From an uncultured Agathobaculum sp. (lineage in GTDB: Bacteria > Bacillota > Clostridia > Oscillospirales > Butyricicoccaceae), in NCBI GenBank assembly GCA_934504345.1, contig CAKSVR010000033.1, positions 1-26,095 on the forward strand: a DNA stretch of 26,095 nt. The letters run 5' to 3'. The translations under genes were made by a program, and so were the position numbers. This document shows, in pieces, positions 14,916-23,083 of the stretch (within the stretch, counting starts at the first letter, position 1; every line of letters starts with the position of its first letter). The notes beneath the pieces are model-generated. The model searched no databases. It was given only the letters and a program-made list of their open reading frames with translations, and was not told the origin of the DNA.

Positions 14916-15386
14916 ATGGCTGTTGATAAAAAGGGCACAAAGCAGATCGCTGCCAACAAAAAGGCATGGCATGACTACTTTGTCGAGGAAAAATATGAAG
15001 CAGGCATCGAGCTTGCAGGCACAGAGGTCAAGTCCATCCGTCTGGGACAGATCAATCTCAAGGATTCCTACTGTTCATTCAAGGACGGCGAGATTTTCGT
15101 GCGCGGAATGCATATTTCGCCGTATGAAAAGGGCAATATCTTCAATAAAGATCCTCTGCGTGTACGCAAGCTGCTGATGCACAAATGGGAGATCGTGAAC
15201 CTGTTCAGCAAGACCAAGCAGGACGGTTATTCGGTCATTCCGTTGGCAGTCTATTTCAAAAGCTCGCGTGTCAAGGTCGAGATCGGCCTGTGCAAGGGCA
15301 AAAAGCTGCACGATAAGCGTGACAGTATTGCCGCACGCGATGCAAAACGCGAAATGGACCGCGCGATGAAAGAGCGTAATCGTTGA
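14916..15386 (+). CDS. smpB: SsrA-binding protein SmpB
   Basis: This 156-aa protein has normal family length and binds the tRNA-like part of tmRNA to bring it to stalled ribosomes. Motifs visible are NKKAWHDYFVEEKYEAGIELAGTEVKSIRLGQINLKDSYC (18-57), RKLLMHKWEI and a basic C-terminal tail (GKKLHDKRDSIAARDAKREMDRAMKERNR) that sits in the empty mRNA channel. AGGGAGG stands 7 nt before the ATG at 14916. It lies 54 nt upstream of ssrA on the same strand, so both halves of the trans-translation system are together and may share a transcript. Confidence 0.97.
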   Translation: MAVDKKGTKQIAANKKAWHDYFVEEKYEAGIELAGTEVKSIRLGQINLKDSYCSFKDGEIFVRGMHISPYEKGNIFNKDPLRVRKLLMHKWEIVNLFSKTKQDGYSVIPLAVYFKSSRVKVEIGLCKGKKLHDKRDSIAARDAKREMDRAMKERNR

Positions 15387-15440
15387 TAAAAACCGGAAAA
15401 CTGAGCATCGGAGAACATTCTCCATTCTCCATTTTCAAAT

Positions 15441-15795
15441 GGGGCCGTAACGGGTTCGACGGGGGTGTTGAAGCCGGGATAGCGGGCCGCAGCGGGGATC
15501 TGCGATAAAAGCTCCAACTGTTTATAAATTAAACAACAACAATTATACTCTTCAGGCTGCCTAATTAAGGCTTAGCCCGTCGGCTCAGGGAGGACCACGG
15601 CTCAGAGATCCGGCGTCGATCAGTGGTGAACGTGTACGGGGTAAGAGTTGCCTCCGTCATGTAACATGACTCTACCAAAACGGCAAGCCTGTTTGTCGGC
15701 GTGCCGCGGCGGGAATCTTAATCGACAAACTGCGCCCGGAGAAATCCTCGTGGATGCACTTTCGGACAGGGGTTCAACTCCCCTCGGCTCCACCA
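15441..15795 (+). ncRNA. ssrA: Transfer-messenger RNA (tmRNA)
   Basis: This 355-nt one-piece tmRNA begins GGGGCCG and ends CGGCTCC plus ACCA. The paired ends give the G3:U70 alanine identity pair. The 5' end shows the conserved GGTTCGACGGGGG and the 3' end shows GGGTTCAACTCCCCTCGG (T arm). The reading frame ends in AAC AAC AAC AAT TAT ACT CTT CAG GCT GCC TAA, so the tag ends NNNNYTLQAA. The resume codon is upstream and cannot be fixed by eye. It adds the tag to stalled proteins with SmpB and must be charged with alanine by AlaRS. Confidence 0.97.
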
Positions 15796-15796
15796 G

Positions 15797-15887
15797 AACG
15801 CGAAGATACGAACTTTTTCACAGTTCAAAATATTTTCGCACCAACTATCAAAAAGAGCATACCCAATCGCGGGTATGCTCTTTTTCT
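15797..15887 (+). repeat. Two-hairpin unit, copy 2 (after tmRNA)
   Basis: Near-copy of the unit after tRNA-Ala. The GCGAA/TTCGC and GAAC/GTTC arms are kept while the bases between them differ. It ends in the terminator at 15854-15885. Confidence 0.8.
15854..15885 (+). terminator. Terminator of tmRNA
   Basis: A perfect stem, AGAGCATACCC with GGGTATGCTCT, is followed by TTTTTCTT. Confidence 0.92.
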
Positions 15888-15900
15888 TCCCCAGCAAAGC

Positions 15901-15929
15901 AAAATCCCTCTCGGTTCGAGAGGGATTTT
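15901..15929 (-). terminator. Terminator of xpt
   Basis: A perfect 12-bp stem, AAAATCCCTCTC with its complement, has a 5-nt loop and A/T-rich ends. It is 16 nt past the xpt stop and could also back up tmRNA termination. Confidence 0.85.
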
Positions 15930-15945
15930 ATGATTCTGTCCAGTC

Positions 15946-16527
15946 TTACTGCTCACGGAAATGTACTTCGCCGGTTTCGGCATCCATGCCGTCCACGATG
16001 GCGAGCGACTCGAGCTGATAGCCGAGATTGCGGATGATGCGGCCGCCCTGCTGGAAGCCCTTCTCCACCGCAATACCGATGCCTTCAACGGTGCCGCCGG
16101 CCTGTGCCACGATCGAGATCAAACCCTGCAATGCACAGCCGTTTGCCAGAAAATCATCGATAACGAGCACATGATCGTCCGCGCTGAGGAACTTTTTAGA
16201 CACGATGACCTGATTCTTGCATTTGTGCGTAAAAGACTCGACCTCGGCAACGTACACCTCGCCATCGATATTCACGCTCTGTGTTTTCTTCGCGAACACG
16301 ACCGGCACATTAAAGTGGCGTGCTACGATGCAGGCAATGCCGATGCCGGATGCCTCGATAGTCACGATCTTGTTGATCGGCTTGTCCGCAAAACGGCGCT
16401 TGAACTCCTCACCCATCTTATCGAACAGGTCAATGTCCATCTGGTGGTTCAGAAAGCTGTCCACCTTGAGGATATTTCCCTCTTTCACAATGCCGTCCTT
16501 AACGATTCGCTCCTCTAAAAAGTTCAT
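15946..16527 (-). CDS. xpt: Xanthine phosphoribosyltransferase
   Basis: This 193-aa purine-salvage enzyme converts xanthine and PRPP to XMP. It matches the Gram-positive Xpt family at full length: N-terminal MNFLEERI with VDSFLNHQMD, TIEASGIGIACIVARHFNVPVVFAKK (57-82), the PRPP-binding loop VLVIDDFLANGCALQGL (119-135) and VEKGFQQGG. It has its own promoter and terminator. In Bacillus the gene is under a guanine riboswitch, but here the leader is only about 55 nt and holds just a GCTGTTACAGC hairpin, so no purine riboswitch is present. GGGAGTGG lies before the ATG. Confidence 0.96.
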   Translation of the reverse strand: MNFLEERIVKDGIVKEGNILKVDSFLNHQMDIDLFDKMGEEFKRRFADKPINKIVTIEASGIGIACIVARHFNVPVVFAKKTQSVNIDGEVYVAEVESFTHKCKNQVIVSKKFLSADDHVLVIDDFLANGCALQGLISIVAQAGGTVEGIGIAVEKGFQQGGRIIRNLGYQLESLAIVDGMDAETGEVHFREQ

Positions 16528-16590
16528 GTTTCCACTCCCTGTTTTTGCTATATTTTCATCAGCGCTGTAACAGCTTTTTGGTATTCTATG

Positions 16591-16619
16591 ATTGTACTAT
16601 ATTTCGACCGGTTTTTCAA
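16591..16619 (-). promoter_or_regulatory. Promoter of xpt
   Basis: TTGAAA (16619-16614), a 17-bp spacer and TACAAT (16596-16591) on the minus strand. It lies in the gap just after the RNase M5 gene. Confidence 0.78.
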
Positions 16620-16632
16620 TCCTGCTCAGCGC

Positions 16633-17247
16633 TTATTCCGCATTTTCTTTTTCCGTGTACTGCGAGAGCACACGCTCCACCTCTTCACGGGTGCCGACGG
16701 CGTTGATGAACTCCAGCAGTGCGTTTGCTGTCATGTGGGCGGGCAGCTCGAGCGCCTGCAAAACGGCTGCACGCCGCGCCGCGCTGTCCGGCCGCCCGGA
16801 CAGTCCCCACTCGTAAAAATCCGCCTTGGTGATGAGCGGCTGCGCGGATGCTCCCGCCTCGTCCTGCTCCTCAAACGTTGCACCGGCGCGGCGCAGCGCC
16901 TCGAGAATGATCTGCGGCCGCATTCCCTCCACGCCCAGCTTGCCCTCCTTGGAGCCATGCCGCTTGCGGCGTTCCTTGCCCGCAATATCGGGCACATACG
17001 CCTGCTTGACACCCCCTTTGGGCAGTGCGCCCTTGAGGTAGTTGCGGATGACGAAACCCGCGCCGTCGCTGTCTGTCAGCACGATCAAACCGCGTGTCTG
17101 CGCGATGCGCCGCAGCAGCTTGAGCTGGTCTTTATTGTTGAAAATTCGGAAACCGCCGCTTTCCAGCACCACGGTATCCACCACCTGCCGGACGGTGTTG
17201 ATGTCATACCGTCCTTCGACTAAAATCGCCTCTTTGATGCGCGTCAT
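16633..17247 (-). CDS. rnmV: Ribonuclease M5 (TOPRIM, DUF4093)
   Basis: This 204-aa protein resembles RNase M5, which trims 5S rRNA precursors in Gram-positive bacteria. The TOPRIM domain covers about 1-110: VEGRYD (Glu11, Asp15) and TDSDGAG (Asp59, Asp61) give the acidic metal-binding residues. QAYVPDIAGKERRKRHGSKEGKLGVEG is the typical joint to the C-terminal DUF4093 domain. In Bacillus RNase M5 the acidic motif reads DPDY-like, so DSDGAG is a variant. The gene overlaps holA by 4 nt (ATGA) and ends the comEC-holA-rnmV operon. It is often next to ksgA in other Firmicutes, so this place is less usual. Confidence 0.87.
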   Translation of the reverse strand: MTRIKEAILVEGRYDINTVRQVVDTVVLESGGFRIFNNKDQLKLLRRIAQTRGLIVLTDSDGAGFVIRNYLKGALPKGGVKQAYVPDIAGKERRKRHGSKEGKLGVEGMRPQIILEALRRAGATFEEQDEAGASAQPLITKADFYEWGLSGRPDSAARRAAVLQALELPAHMTANALLEFINAVGTREEVERVLSQYTEKENAE

Positions 17248-18296
17248 TTCTTATCCCCTTTCAGCTCTGCCGCCATCGCCAGCAGTGTCAGCTCGATCTG
17301 CTTCTGCCGATCCGCCGCGCTGCCTTTGAGCGCCGAATCGGTTTCCGCGCACAGCGAGGCCGCCTTACGCAGCCAGCTGAGCGGAACGCGCCGCGCCGCA
17401 TTCTGAATCTGCCTGGCGTAATACGGCGACTTGGAGCCGATCATCTCCATCAGCTGTTTTTCGCCGCCGCGGTTCTCCGCGCACAGCTTGGCCGCGTACA
17501 GACGCTGGATGTGCCGCGTGATGGCCGAGAAGATCATCACCTCGTTGTTTTTCTGCGCCAGCAGCTCGCCGACAAGCGCAACAGCACGCTCGAACTTGCC
17601 CGCTGTCACGGCATCGGTCAGGTCGAACACCACAGCATCCAGCACGGGCGAACACACCGCATCGATGTTGTAGCGCTTGACAACGCCGGTCGTCGTGTGC
17701 GCCGCCGCCTTTTCCATCTCACCTGCAAGATTGGTCATCGAGCTGCCGCACAGGAAGATCATGTACGAAGCATCCTCCGGCGCGATCATGCAGCCAAGCG
17801 CTTTGGCGCGGCGCTCGAGCCACGCCACCAGCTCCTGCTCATTCGCGTAGGCAAACTCCGCAAAGCACGCGCACTTTTCGAGCGCTTTGTACAGCTTGGT
17901 GCGCTTGTCCGGCTTGCCGTCCAGCACATCGTAGTAGAACACAAGGCAGACATACTCCGGCAGATCGCTGAGCAGTCCGGGCAGCACATCAGAAAAGCCC
18001 GCCGGCGGCTTGAACAGATCAAAATCCGTCACGATGATGAGTTTTTTGTCCGACATCGCCGGATAGCTGTCGATGGCCTCGGTCAGTGCCTCCGGTGTCA
18101 GCGCCTTGCCCTCGAACTCGATGAGATTGAAGTCCGCGAACGTTTCGTCCACCACTTTCTGCCGCAGCTGCCGCAGATAATATTCCTTTAGATAGCTCTC
18201 CTCGCCCGAAATGATGTACAGCGGCGCAAATTCGCCGTTTTTCAGATCGCGGATGAGCTGTGATTTTCCGTTTGGTCTGGTTTCTTTTGCCGCCAT
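17244..18296 (-). CDS. holA: DNA polymerase III subunit delta
   Basis: This 350-aa protein is the clamp-loader delta subunit that opens the sliding clamp. It shows APLYIISGEESYLKEYYLRQLR (24-45), VTDFDLFKPPAG, LVFYYDVLDGKPDKRTKLYKAL, VAWLERRAKALGCMIAPEDASYMIFLCGSSMTNLAGEMEKAAAH, and a C-terminal helical collar with KSPYYARQIQNAARRV and ADRQKQIELTLLAM. It lacks an active ATP site, as expected for delta. I use the ATG at 18296, which has AAGGAG 7 nt upstream, within the end of comEC. comEC-holA is a common gene order in Firmicutes. An essential gene here implies that transcription passes through the broken comEC. Confidence 0.94.
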   Translation of the reverse strand: MAAKETRPNGKSQLIRDLKNGEFAPLYIISGEESYLKEYYLRQLRQKVVDETFADFNLIEFEGKALTPEALTEAIDSYPAMSDKKLIIVTDFDLFKPPAGFSDVLPGLLSDLPEYVCLVFYYDVLDGKPDKRTKLYKALEKCACFAEFAYANEQELVAWLERRAKALGCMIAPEDASYMIFLCGSSMTNLAGEMEKAAAHTTTGVVKRYNIDAVCSPVLDAVVFDLTDAVTAGKFERAVALVGELLAQKNNEVMIFSAITRHIQRLYAAKLCAENRGGEKQLMEMIGSKSPYYARQIQNAARRVPLSWLRKAASLCAETDSALKGSAADRQKQIELTLLAMAAELKGDKK

Positions 18297-18300
18297 GTCT

Positions 18301-20538
18301 TTACTCCTTTTTGAACTGCCGCGTGATCTCACCTGCAACATAGGTGCTCTGTACGTCCAGTCCTTTATATGAACGCAGACCCTTTTCCGAGCCTGTTGCC
18401 AGCATGATCTGCTGTGCGCCTGCCGCCTCGGCGGCCTCCCGCAGTACTGCATCCTCCTCCAGATGGTTCGCGCTGAACACCAGCTCCGCTGCGGCGGGCA
18501 GTGTATTTTCTTCCATATAAGCCGCCAGCTGCTTTGCGGTCGGGCTGTGCAGAATGAGCGCCTGTCCATCGATGCATACGCCCAGCTTGCCGTCCGTTAC
18601 GGGAAACAGCATCACCGGCGCAATGCCGGTATCGAGCGTGTACGCCTCCGCAACCTCCTGCGCACCGTTTTCCCGCACGAATGCCAGCAGATCGGCGTTG
18701 GTCTGGCGTTCCTGACAGTTCGCAGGCATGAGCAGCGTGCCGACCTCGACCGTTTGCATCAGCTCAGGCAGATCGCGTGTGTGACCGCGGTCCACCGCTG
18801 TCAGCACAACGGTATCCAACCGCCGGATACCGTTCCAGCGCATCCATTCGCGCACCTGCCGCGCCGCATTGTGATAATTGCCGCTGCCCGCGCAGTCGAT
18901 CAGCACCGCACGTTCGGTATCCGAGAGCAGCACGGCCTGTCCTGCACCGCAGGGCAGATAGGTAACGCTGTAACGACTGTTCTGGAGCTGCACCTCAGCG
19001 ATGCACAGTCCGGTCAGTACCACCGCCGCACCCGGCAGGACATACCGCCAGCGGATGCGCTTGCCGATGGTCAGCCACACAACGAGCGCCGCGAACACCA
19101 GTCCGAGTGCTGCAAGGCCGAACGTATTGTTTGGATGCAGCGTGCCGAAGCCGAGATCGGCAACCGTGTTCGCTGCCCACAGAATGTACGTCAGCATGGG
19201 CCGCACCACCCGCGCCAGCAGCGGCACGAGCGCCGGACACACCGCCGAGGCAAGGCACAGCAGAAGTCCGCCGACAAAGCAGAGCGATGTGACACCGACC
19301 GTCAGCAGGTTGCTGATCGGCGACAGCACGGACACCGCGCCGAACGAGGTCAGCAGGATGGGCGCCGTGCAGATGGAGGCACAGACGGTACAGCTGAGCG
19401 CGCCGCTCACCGCTGCGATGAGCTTACGCACCGGTGCCGGCGCACCCGCAAACGGATGCGCCATCGCGTGCTGCATTTTCATCGAGAACAAGATCAAGCC
19501 CAGCGTGGAGGCGAACGACAGCTGCAAGCCCACGCTCGCAATGGCATACGGATTGACCGCCAACAATATCGCCAGCGCAGCCAGCAGTGCATCCAGACTG
19601 TTCGCGCGTTTGCGGGCTGCAAATCCGCCGGCTGCCGCCAGATACATCAGCGCCGCACGCAGTACGGACGGCGTTGCGCCCGCGATGGGCACAAACAGCA
19701 GCACCAGCGGCACGGATACATACGTTCCCCACCGTTTGCCGAGCAGCAGCGTACAGAACCCGACCAGAAAACCGATATGCAGTCCGGAAACCGCCGTCAG
19801 ATGGCTGAGGCCCGCAATGCGGAATGCGGTCAGGTCGTCCTCGCTCATGTGCTTCGTGCCGCCGACCAGCAGACCGCTGAGAAGTCCGGCCTCGCGTTCC
19901 GGCAGCGCATCCTGCACCGCCTGTCGGCAGAACCGCGCGATACGCTGCGGCAGGAAGCGCAGACTGTCCCGTCGGGAATCGAGCAGCACGAACGCCTCCG
20001 GCTCGTTTTCATCATCCAGCACACACGAGGCGGTGACATAGCAGCCGTTCGAAGCCTGATAAGCCGCCCGGTCAAAGCCCTCGGTCGTGCCGGGCACGCG
20101 GAACTTGACAACAGCGCGCAGACGATCTCCTGCCTGCAAGGGCTGCTCGGTCAGCGGCAGATAACACCGTGTGCGGAACGTCCGTGCTCCCTCCAACTCG
20201 ACTGCGAGCAGTGCCCGCTGGCTGTCGTCATACACCTCGCTGTCCTGCAAAACAGTGGCGGTGATCTCGCGCGGCTCATCGTCTGCCAATGCCCGCACCG
20301 GCTCGACCACCTACGACCGATACACGGCGAAGCCTGTCAGCGCCGCACACGCCGCCGCAAACACAGCGAACAGCGTAAGCAGGCGTTTGCTCCGCCCTTT
20401 CGACACCAGCACGCCGAACAGCAGCACAGCCAGCATCGGCAGGACGACACGCAGGCTGACCGGCATCTCCAGACAGACCGCAGCATACAGCGCAGCCGCC
20501 GCAGGCGGCACCAGGTAAAGCAGAGGACGTTCGCGCAT
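18301..20538 (-). pseudogene. comEC: comEC DNA-uptake channel with an in-frame TAG
   Basis: Reading from ATG 20538 (AAAGGAG 8 nt upstream), the frame runs 75 codons, meets TAG at 20313-20311, and continues in the same frame for 669 codons. The first part has the two start helices. The rest holds the OB-like region, the competence domain (LSGLLVGGTKHMSEDDL, FRIAGLSHLTAVSGLHIGF, PSVLRAALMYLAA, NPYAIASVGLQLSFASTLGL) and a C-terminal metallo-beta-lactamase-like domain. ComEC carries single-stranded DNA across the membrane. A one-base C-to-T change (CAG to TAG) would explain the stop. The MBL motif expected as THPDADH reads TAVDRGH, so metal ligands are lost. It may be a pseudogene, a base-call error or readthrough. 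A GTG right after the stop (20310) could restart translation, but there is no ribosome site. Confidence 0.8.
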
Positions 20539-20569
20539 CGGGCTCACTCCTTTGGGCTTGTATAGTGTT

Positions 20570-20598
20570 ATTATAGCAAAAACAGCCGCGCACCGCAA
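20570..20598 (-). promoter_or_regulatory. Promoter of comEC-holA-rnmV
   Basis: TTGCGG (20598-20593), a 17-bp spacer and TATAAT (20575-20570) on the minus strand. The spacer contains TGTTTTTGC, which together with the GC-rich stem before it also looks like the end of the upstream araC transcript. Confidence 0.7.
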
Positions 20599-20611
20599 CC
20601 GCCGGTACGGC

Positions 20612-21475
20612 TCACAGCGTGCTCCGCCGGAACTGCGTGGGCGAAGCGCCCGTCTTGTCGGTAAATGCAGTGATAAAATTGACTTCACTGCGGTAGCCTA
20701 CCCGGAACGCGATCTCCTTGACCGACAGCGTTGTGGACTGCAATAACGCCTTGGCCTCATCGATACGGTGCAGCATGATGTATTCATGCGGTGAAAATCC
20801 GGTCGTGCTGCGGAACAGCCGCGAGAAGTGCGACGGACTCAGGCTGACCGCGTTTGCGACCTGCTCGACCGACAGCGGCTCGAACAGATGTGCACCGATG
20901 TACTGCACTGCCTGTGCGATGGCATCGTTTTGCCGGTCAGGCCCGGCCTGTGCCGGGAAAAGCAGCCCGCACAGCAGCCCGTAAATGCGCTGTGAGCGCT
21001 CGATCTCGGTCATGTCACCGGTACGCAGACCGGAAATGATCTGCGCGAGCTCCTGCTCGACCCGCAGGTTCGCCGGCGGCGTGAGCACCGGCCGTCCGCC
21101 GCGAAACGCGAGGATCTGCTCAAAGAACGCTGCGGAGTTTGCTCCTTCAAAGTGTACCCACATCGCCTCGGCATCGCCCGCAGTGTAAAAATGGTGCGGA
21201 CGGCGGCAGTCCACCAGTGCGGCCTGTCCGCGCTCGGCGCAGTAGAGCTGATCGGTTTCAAAATACATCGCGCCTGACCGGATATAGGCCAGAAAAAAGT
21301 TCTTGTGGCTCTCCTGATGGGCAATATCGCAGCTGTCGAGAAAATTGTATCGTGCATCATAGTAATAGTGCCCCACACGGGTGACATAGTAGAACAGCCG
21401 CCGCGCCGTTGCGGACGGCGTAGCAAAAAAACGCTCGGAGCGCGACAGTACACCCGGCTCATTCAAAACTTTCAC
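20612..21475 (-). CDS. AraC-family transcriptional regulator (GTG start)
   Basis: This 287-aa protein has an N-terminal cupin-like sensing domain (FFLAYIRSGAMYFETDQLYCAERGQAALVDCRRPHHFYT) and a C-terminal pair of helix-turn-helix units (about 185-287). The first is LSVEQVANAVSLSPSHFSRLFRSTTGFSPHEYI; the second is LSVKEIAFRVGYRSEVNFITAFTDKTGASPTQFRR. Both match the AraC/XylS signature. I start at GTG 21475 because GGAGG lies 7 nt upstream; the frame extends 33 nt further without support. It is divergent from the MATE gene across about 165 bp, so it may control that exporter. The ligand cannot be read from the sequence. Confidence 0.92.
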   Translation of the reverse strand: MKVLNEPGVLSRSERFFATPSATARRLFYYVTRVGHYYYDARYNFLDSCDIAHQESHKNFFLAYIRSGAMYFETDQLYCAERGQAALVDCRRPHHFYTAGDAEAMWVHFEGANSAAFFEQILAFRGGRPVLTPPANLRVEQELAQIISGLRTGDMTEIERSQRIYGLLCGLLFPAQAGPDRQNDAIAQAVQYIGAHLFEPLSVEQVANAVSLSPSHFSRLFRSTTGFSPHEYIMLHRIDEAKALLQSTTLSVKEIAFRVGYRSEVNFITAFTDKTGASPTQFRRSTL

Positions 21476-21536
21476 AGCACTCCCTCCCTCTTCTCTATGA
21501 TAGCACAAAATATGAATAGATTGCAGTGTTTTGTTA

Positions 21537-21565
21537 TTGCCATTTGAAAGAAAATCCGGTATGCT
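21537..21565 (+). promoter_or_regulatory. Promoter of the MATE gene
   Basis: TTGCCA (21537-21542), a 17-bp spacer and TATGCT (21560-21565). On the opposite strand TATCAT (21504-21499) is a likely -10 for the regulator, with a weak -35. The two transcripts diverge from this gap. Confidence 0.65.
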
Positions 21566-21580
21566 GTTGTCACAGACGAA

Positions 21581-21642
21581 AAAGCGAAACCGGAAATGCG
21601 GTTTTCCTCCGGTTTCCCGCTTTCACAAAAGGGGTTTTTGTG
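21581..21642 (+). promoter_or_regulatory. Structured leader of the MATE gene
   Basis: Hairpin 1 pairs 21581-21594 with 21608-21623 (14 bp with a 2-nt bulge). Hairpin 2 pairs CACAAAA (21624-21630) with TTTTGTG (21636-21642) around a GGGGT loop. The only purine-rich ribosome site, AAAGGGG, lies in hairpin 2, and the ATG follows the stem with no gap. It may control translation. I recognise no known riboswitch class. Confidence 0.55.
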
Positions 21643-23010
21643 ATGATAAAGGAAAAGACGTTTTATAAGTCGTTCATGGTGCTGGCACTGTCGCTGGCGC
21701 TGCAGAACCTGCTCACCTACGGTGTGAACCTGATGGACACCATGATGCTCGGCCGGTACAGTCAGGATGCGATGGGCGGTGTCAGCCTGTGCAATCAGGT
21801 GCAGTTTCTGCTGCAAATGCTGGTCGTAGGCGCGGGTGAAGGTGCAGTCGTCATGGGCTCGCAGTACTGGGGCAAAAACAGGCTGGAGCCTATCCCGCAC
21901 ATCATCGGCGTGGCGCTGCGCTTCGGCGGCGCACTGGCCGTGCTGCTGTTCGGCATCGTGCTGTTCTTCCCGCACCAGCTGCTGTCGCTGCTGTCCAACT
22001 CCGCGCCCGTTATCGCAGAGGGCGAAAAGTATTTCCAGATCATCTGCTTTACTTACGTTATCTTCACGGTGACGAACATCCTCGTTGCTTCGCTGCGGTC
22101 GATCGGCGTGGTAAAGATCGGCTATATCATTTCCGGCTCGACGCTCGTTATCAACGTGTGCCTGAACTACTGCCTGATCTACGGCCACTTCGGCTGCCCG
22201 GAGCTGGGCGTGCGCGGCGCGGCCATCGCAACGCTGGTTTCCCGCACGGTGGAGCTGCTGATCGTCATCTACTACCTGAAATTTAAGGAGCACAAGCTCA
22301 ATCTGACCCTGCACAAGCTCATCCACATCGATACCAGCTATGTGAAGGACTATATGCACGTTTCCCTGCCGGTGCTCATCAATCAGGCTCTCTGGGGTGT
22401 CGCGCAGATGGTGCAGACCGGCATCCTCGGCCACCTCGGCGGCGATGTTACCGCCGCGAACGCCATCGCCGTGCAGGTCTATCAGGTGCTCTCCGTTGTG
22501 TGCTACGGCGCAGCATCGGCTTCGGGTATCGTGGTCGGCCGCACCATCGGCGAGGGCAACGAGCAGAAGCTGCGCCCGCTGGTACACACTTTGCAGGTCG
22601 TGTTCGTGTCCATCGGTCTGTGCTCGGGCTTTCTGATCTTCATTCTGCGCGCACCTATCCTCGCCATCTTCGGCGGCACGCTCACCGAAGCAGCGTATCG
22701 CTACTCGCAGCAGTTCATGCTCATCCTCGCCATCACGACGGTCGGCACCTCGTACCAGATGGCGTGTGACAACGGCATTATCCGCGGCGGCGGCGACACC
22801 GCATTCAGCGCAAAAATGAACCTCATCAGTATGTGGTGCATCATCGTGCCGTTCTCGGCCATGGCGGCGTTCTGGTGGAAGTTCCCGCCGATCGCGGTGT
22901 TCTTCCTGCTCAAGTGGGATCAGCTCTACAAGGCTATCCCGGTGGCTATCCGCCTGCACAGCTGGAAGTGGGTCAAGAAAGTCACCCGGCCGGATACGGC
23001 GGAGGGTTAA
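21643..23010 (+). CDS. MATE-family efflux transporter
   Basis: This 455-aa membrane protein has about 12 hydrophobic segments in two similar halves. MATE features include the start of each half (LALSLALQNLLTYGVNLMDTMMLGRYSQDAMGGVSLCNQVQF at 13-54; VSLPVLINQALWGVAQMVQTGILGHLGGDVTAANAIAVQV at about 241-280), IRGGGDTAF near 384-392 and the loop NYCLIYGHFGCPELGVRGAAIATLVSR. Members export drugs or metabolites using Na+ or H+ gradients; the substrate is unknown. The ATG at 21643 fits the family N-terminus, and a GTG codon sits just before it in frame. It is divergent from the AraC-type gene and ends at a strong terminator. Confidence 0.95.
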   Translation: MIKEKTFYKSFMVLALSLALQNLLTYGVNLMDTMMLGRYSQDAMGGVSLCNQVQFLLQMLVVGAGEGAVVMGSQYWGKNRLEPIPHIIGVALRFGGALAVLLFGIVLFFPHQLLSLLSNSAPVIAEGEKYFQIICFTYVIFTVTNILVASLRSIGVVKIGYIISGSTLVINVCLNYCLIYGHFGCPELGVRGAAIATLVSRTVELLIVIYYLKFKEHKLNLTLHKLIHIDTSYVKDYMHVSLPVLINQALWGVAQMVQTGILGHLGGDVTAANAIAVQVYQVLSVVCYGAASASGIVVGRTIGEGNEQKLRPLVHTLQVVFVSIGLCSGFLIFILRAPILAIFGGTLTEAAYRYSQQFMLILAITTVGTSYQMACDNGIIRGGGDTAFSAKMNLISMWCIIVPFSAMAAFWWKFPPIAVFFLLKWDQLYKAIPVAIRLHSWKWVKKVTRPDTAEG

Positions 23011-23038
23011 AACGAAAATTTCCTATCTCTCTCTTTTG

Positions 23039-23067
23039 GGACCCGCCGAAAGGCGGGTCCTTCCTTT
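23039..23067 (+). terminator. Terminator of the MATE gene
   Basis: GGACCCGCC pairs perfectly with GGCGGGTCC around a GAAA loop and is followed by TTCCTTT. Confidence 0.9.
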
Positions 23068-23083
23068 GTCATAGGCTTGCAGA

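Noticed and set aside
16528..16590. Purine riboswitch before xpt
   Set aside because: The leader from the clear promoter is only about 55 nt and lacks the conserved riboswitch core.
18463..20565. A 700-codon plus-strand open frame over comEC
   Set aside because: Its translation is rich in Arg, Gln and His with no domain, as expected for an antisense frame. comEC motifs are clear on the other strand.
20276..20593. Small minus-strand frame in another phase at the comEC start, suggesting a frameshift
   Set aside because: Both comEC parts are in the same frame. The break is a single TAG, not a shift.
21472..22959. A 495-codon minus-strand open frame over the MATE gene
   Set aside because: It is rich in His, Asp and Gln with no family likeness and is antisense to a clear transporter.
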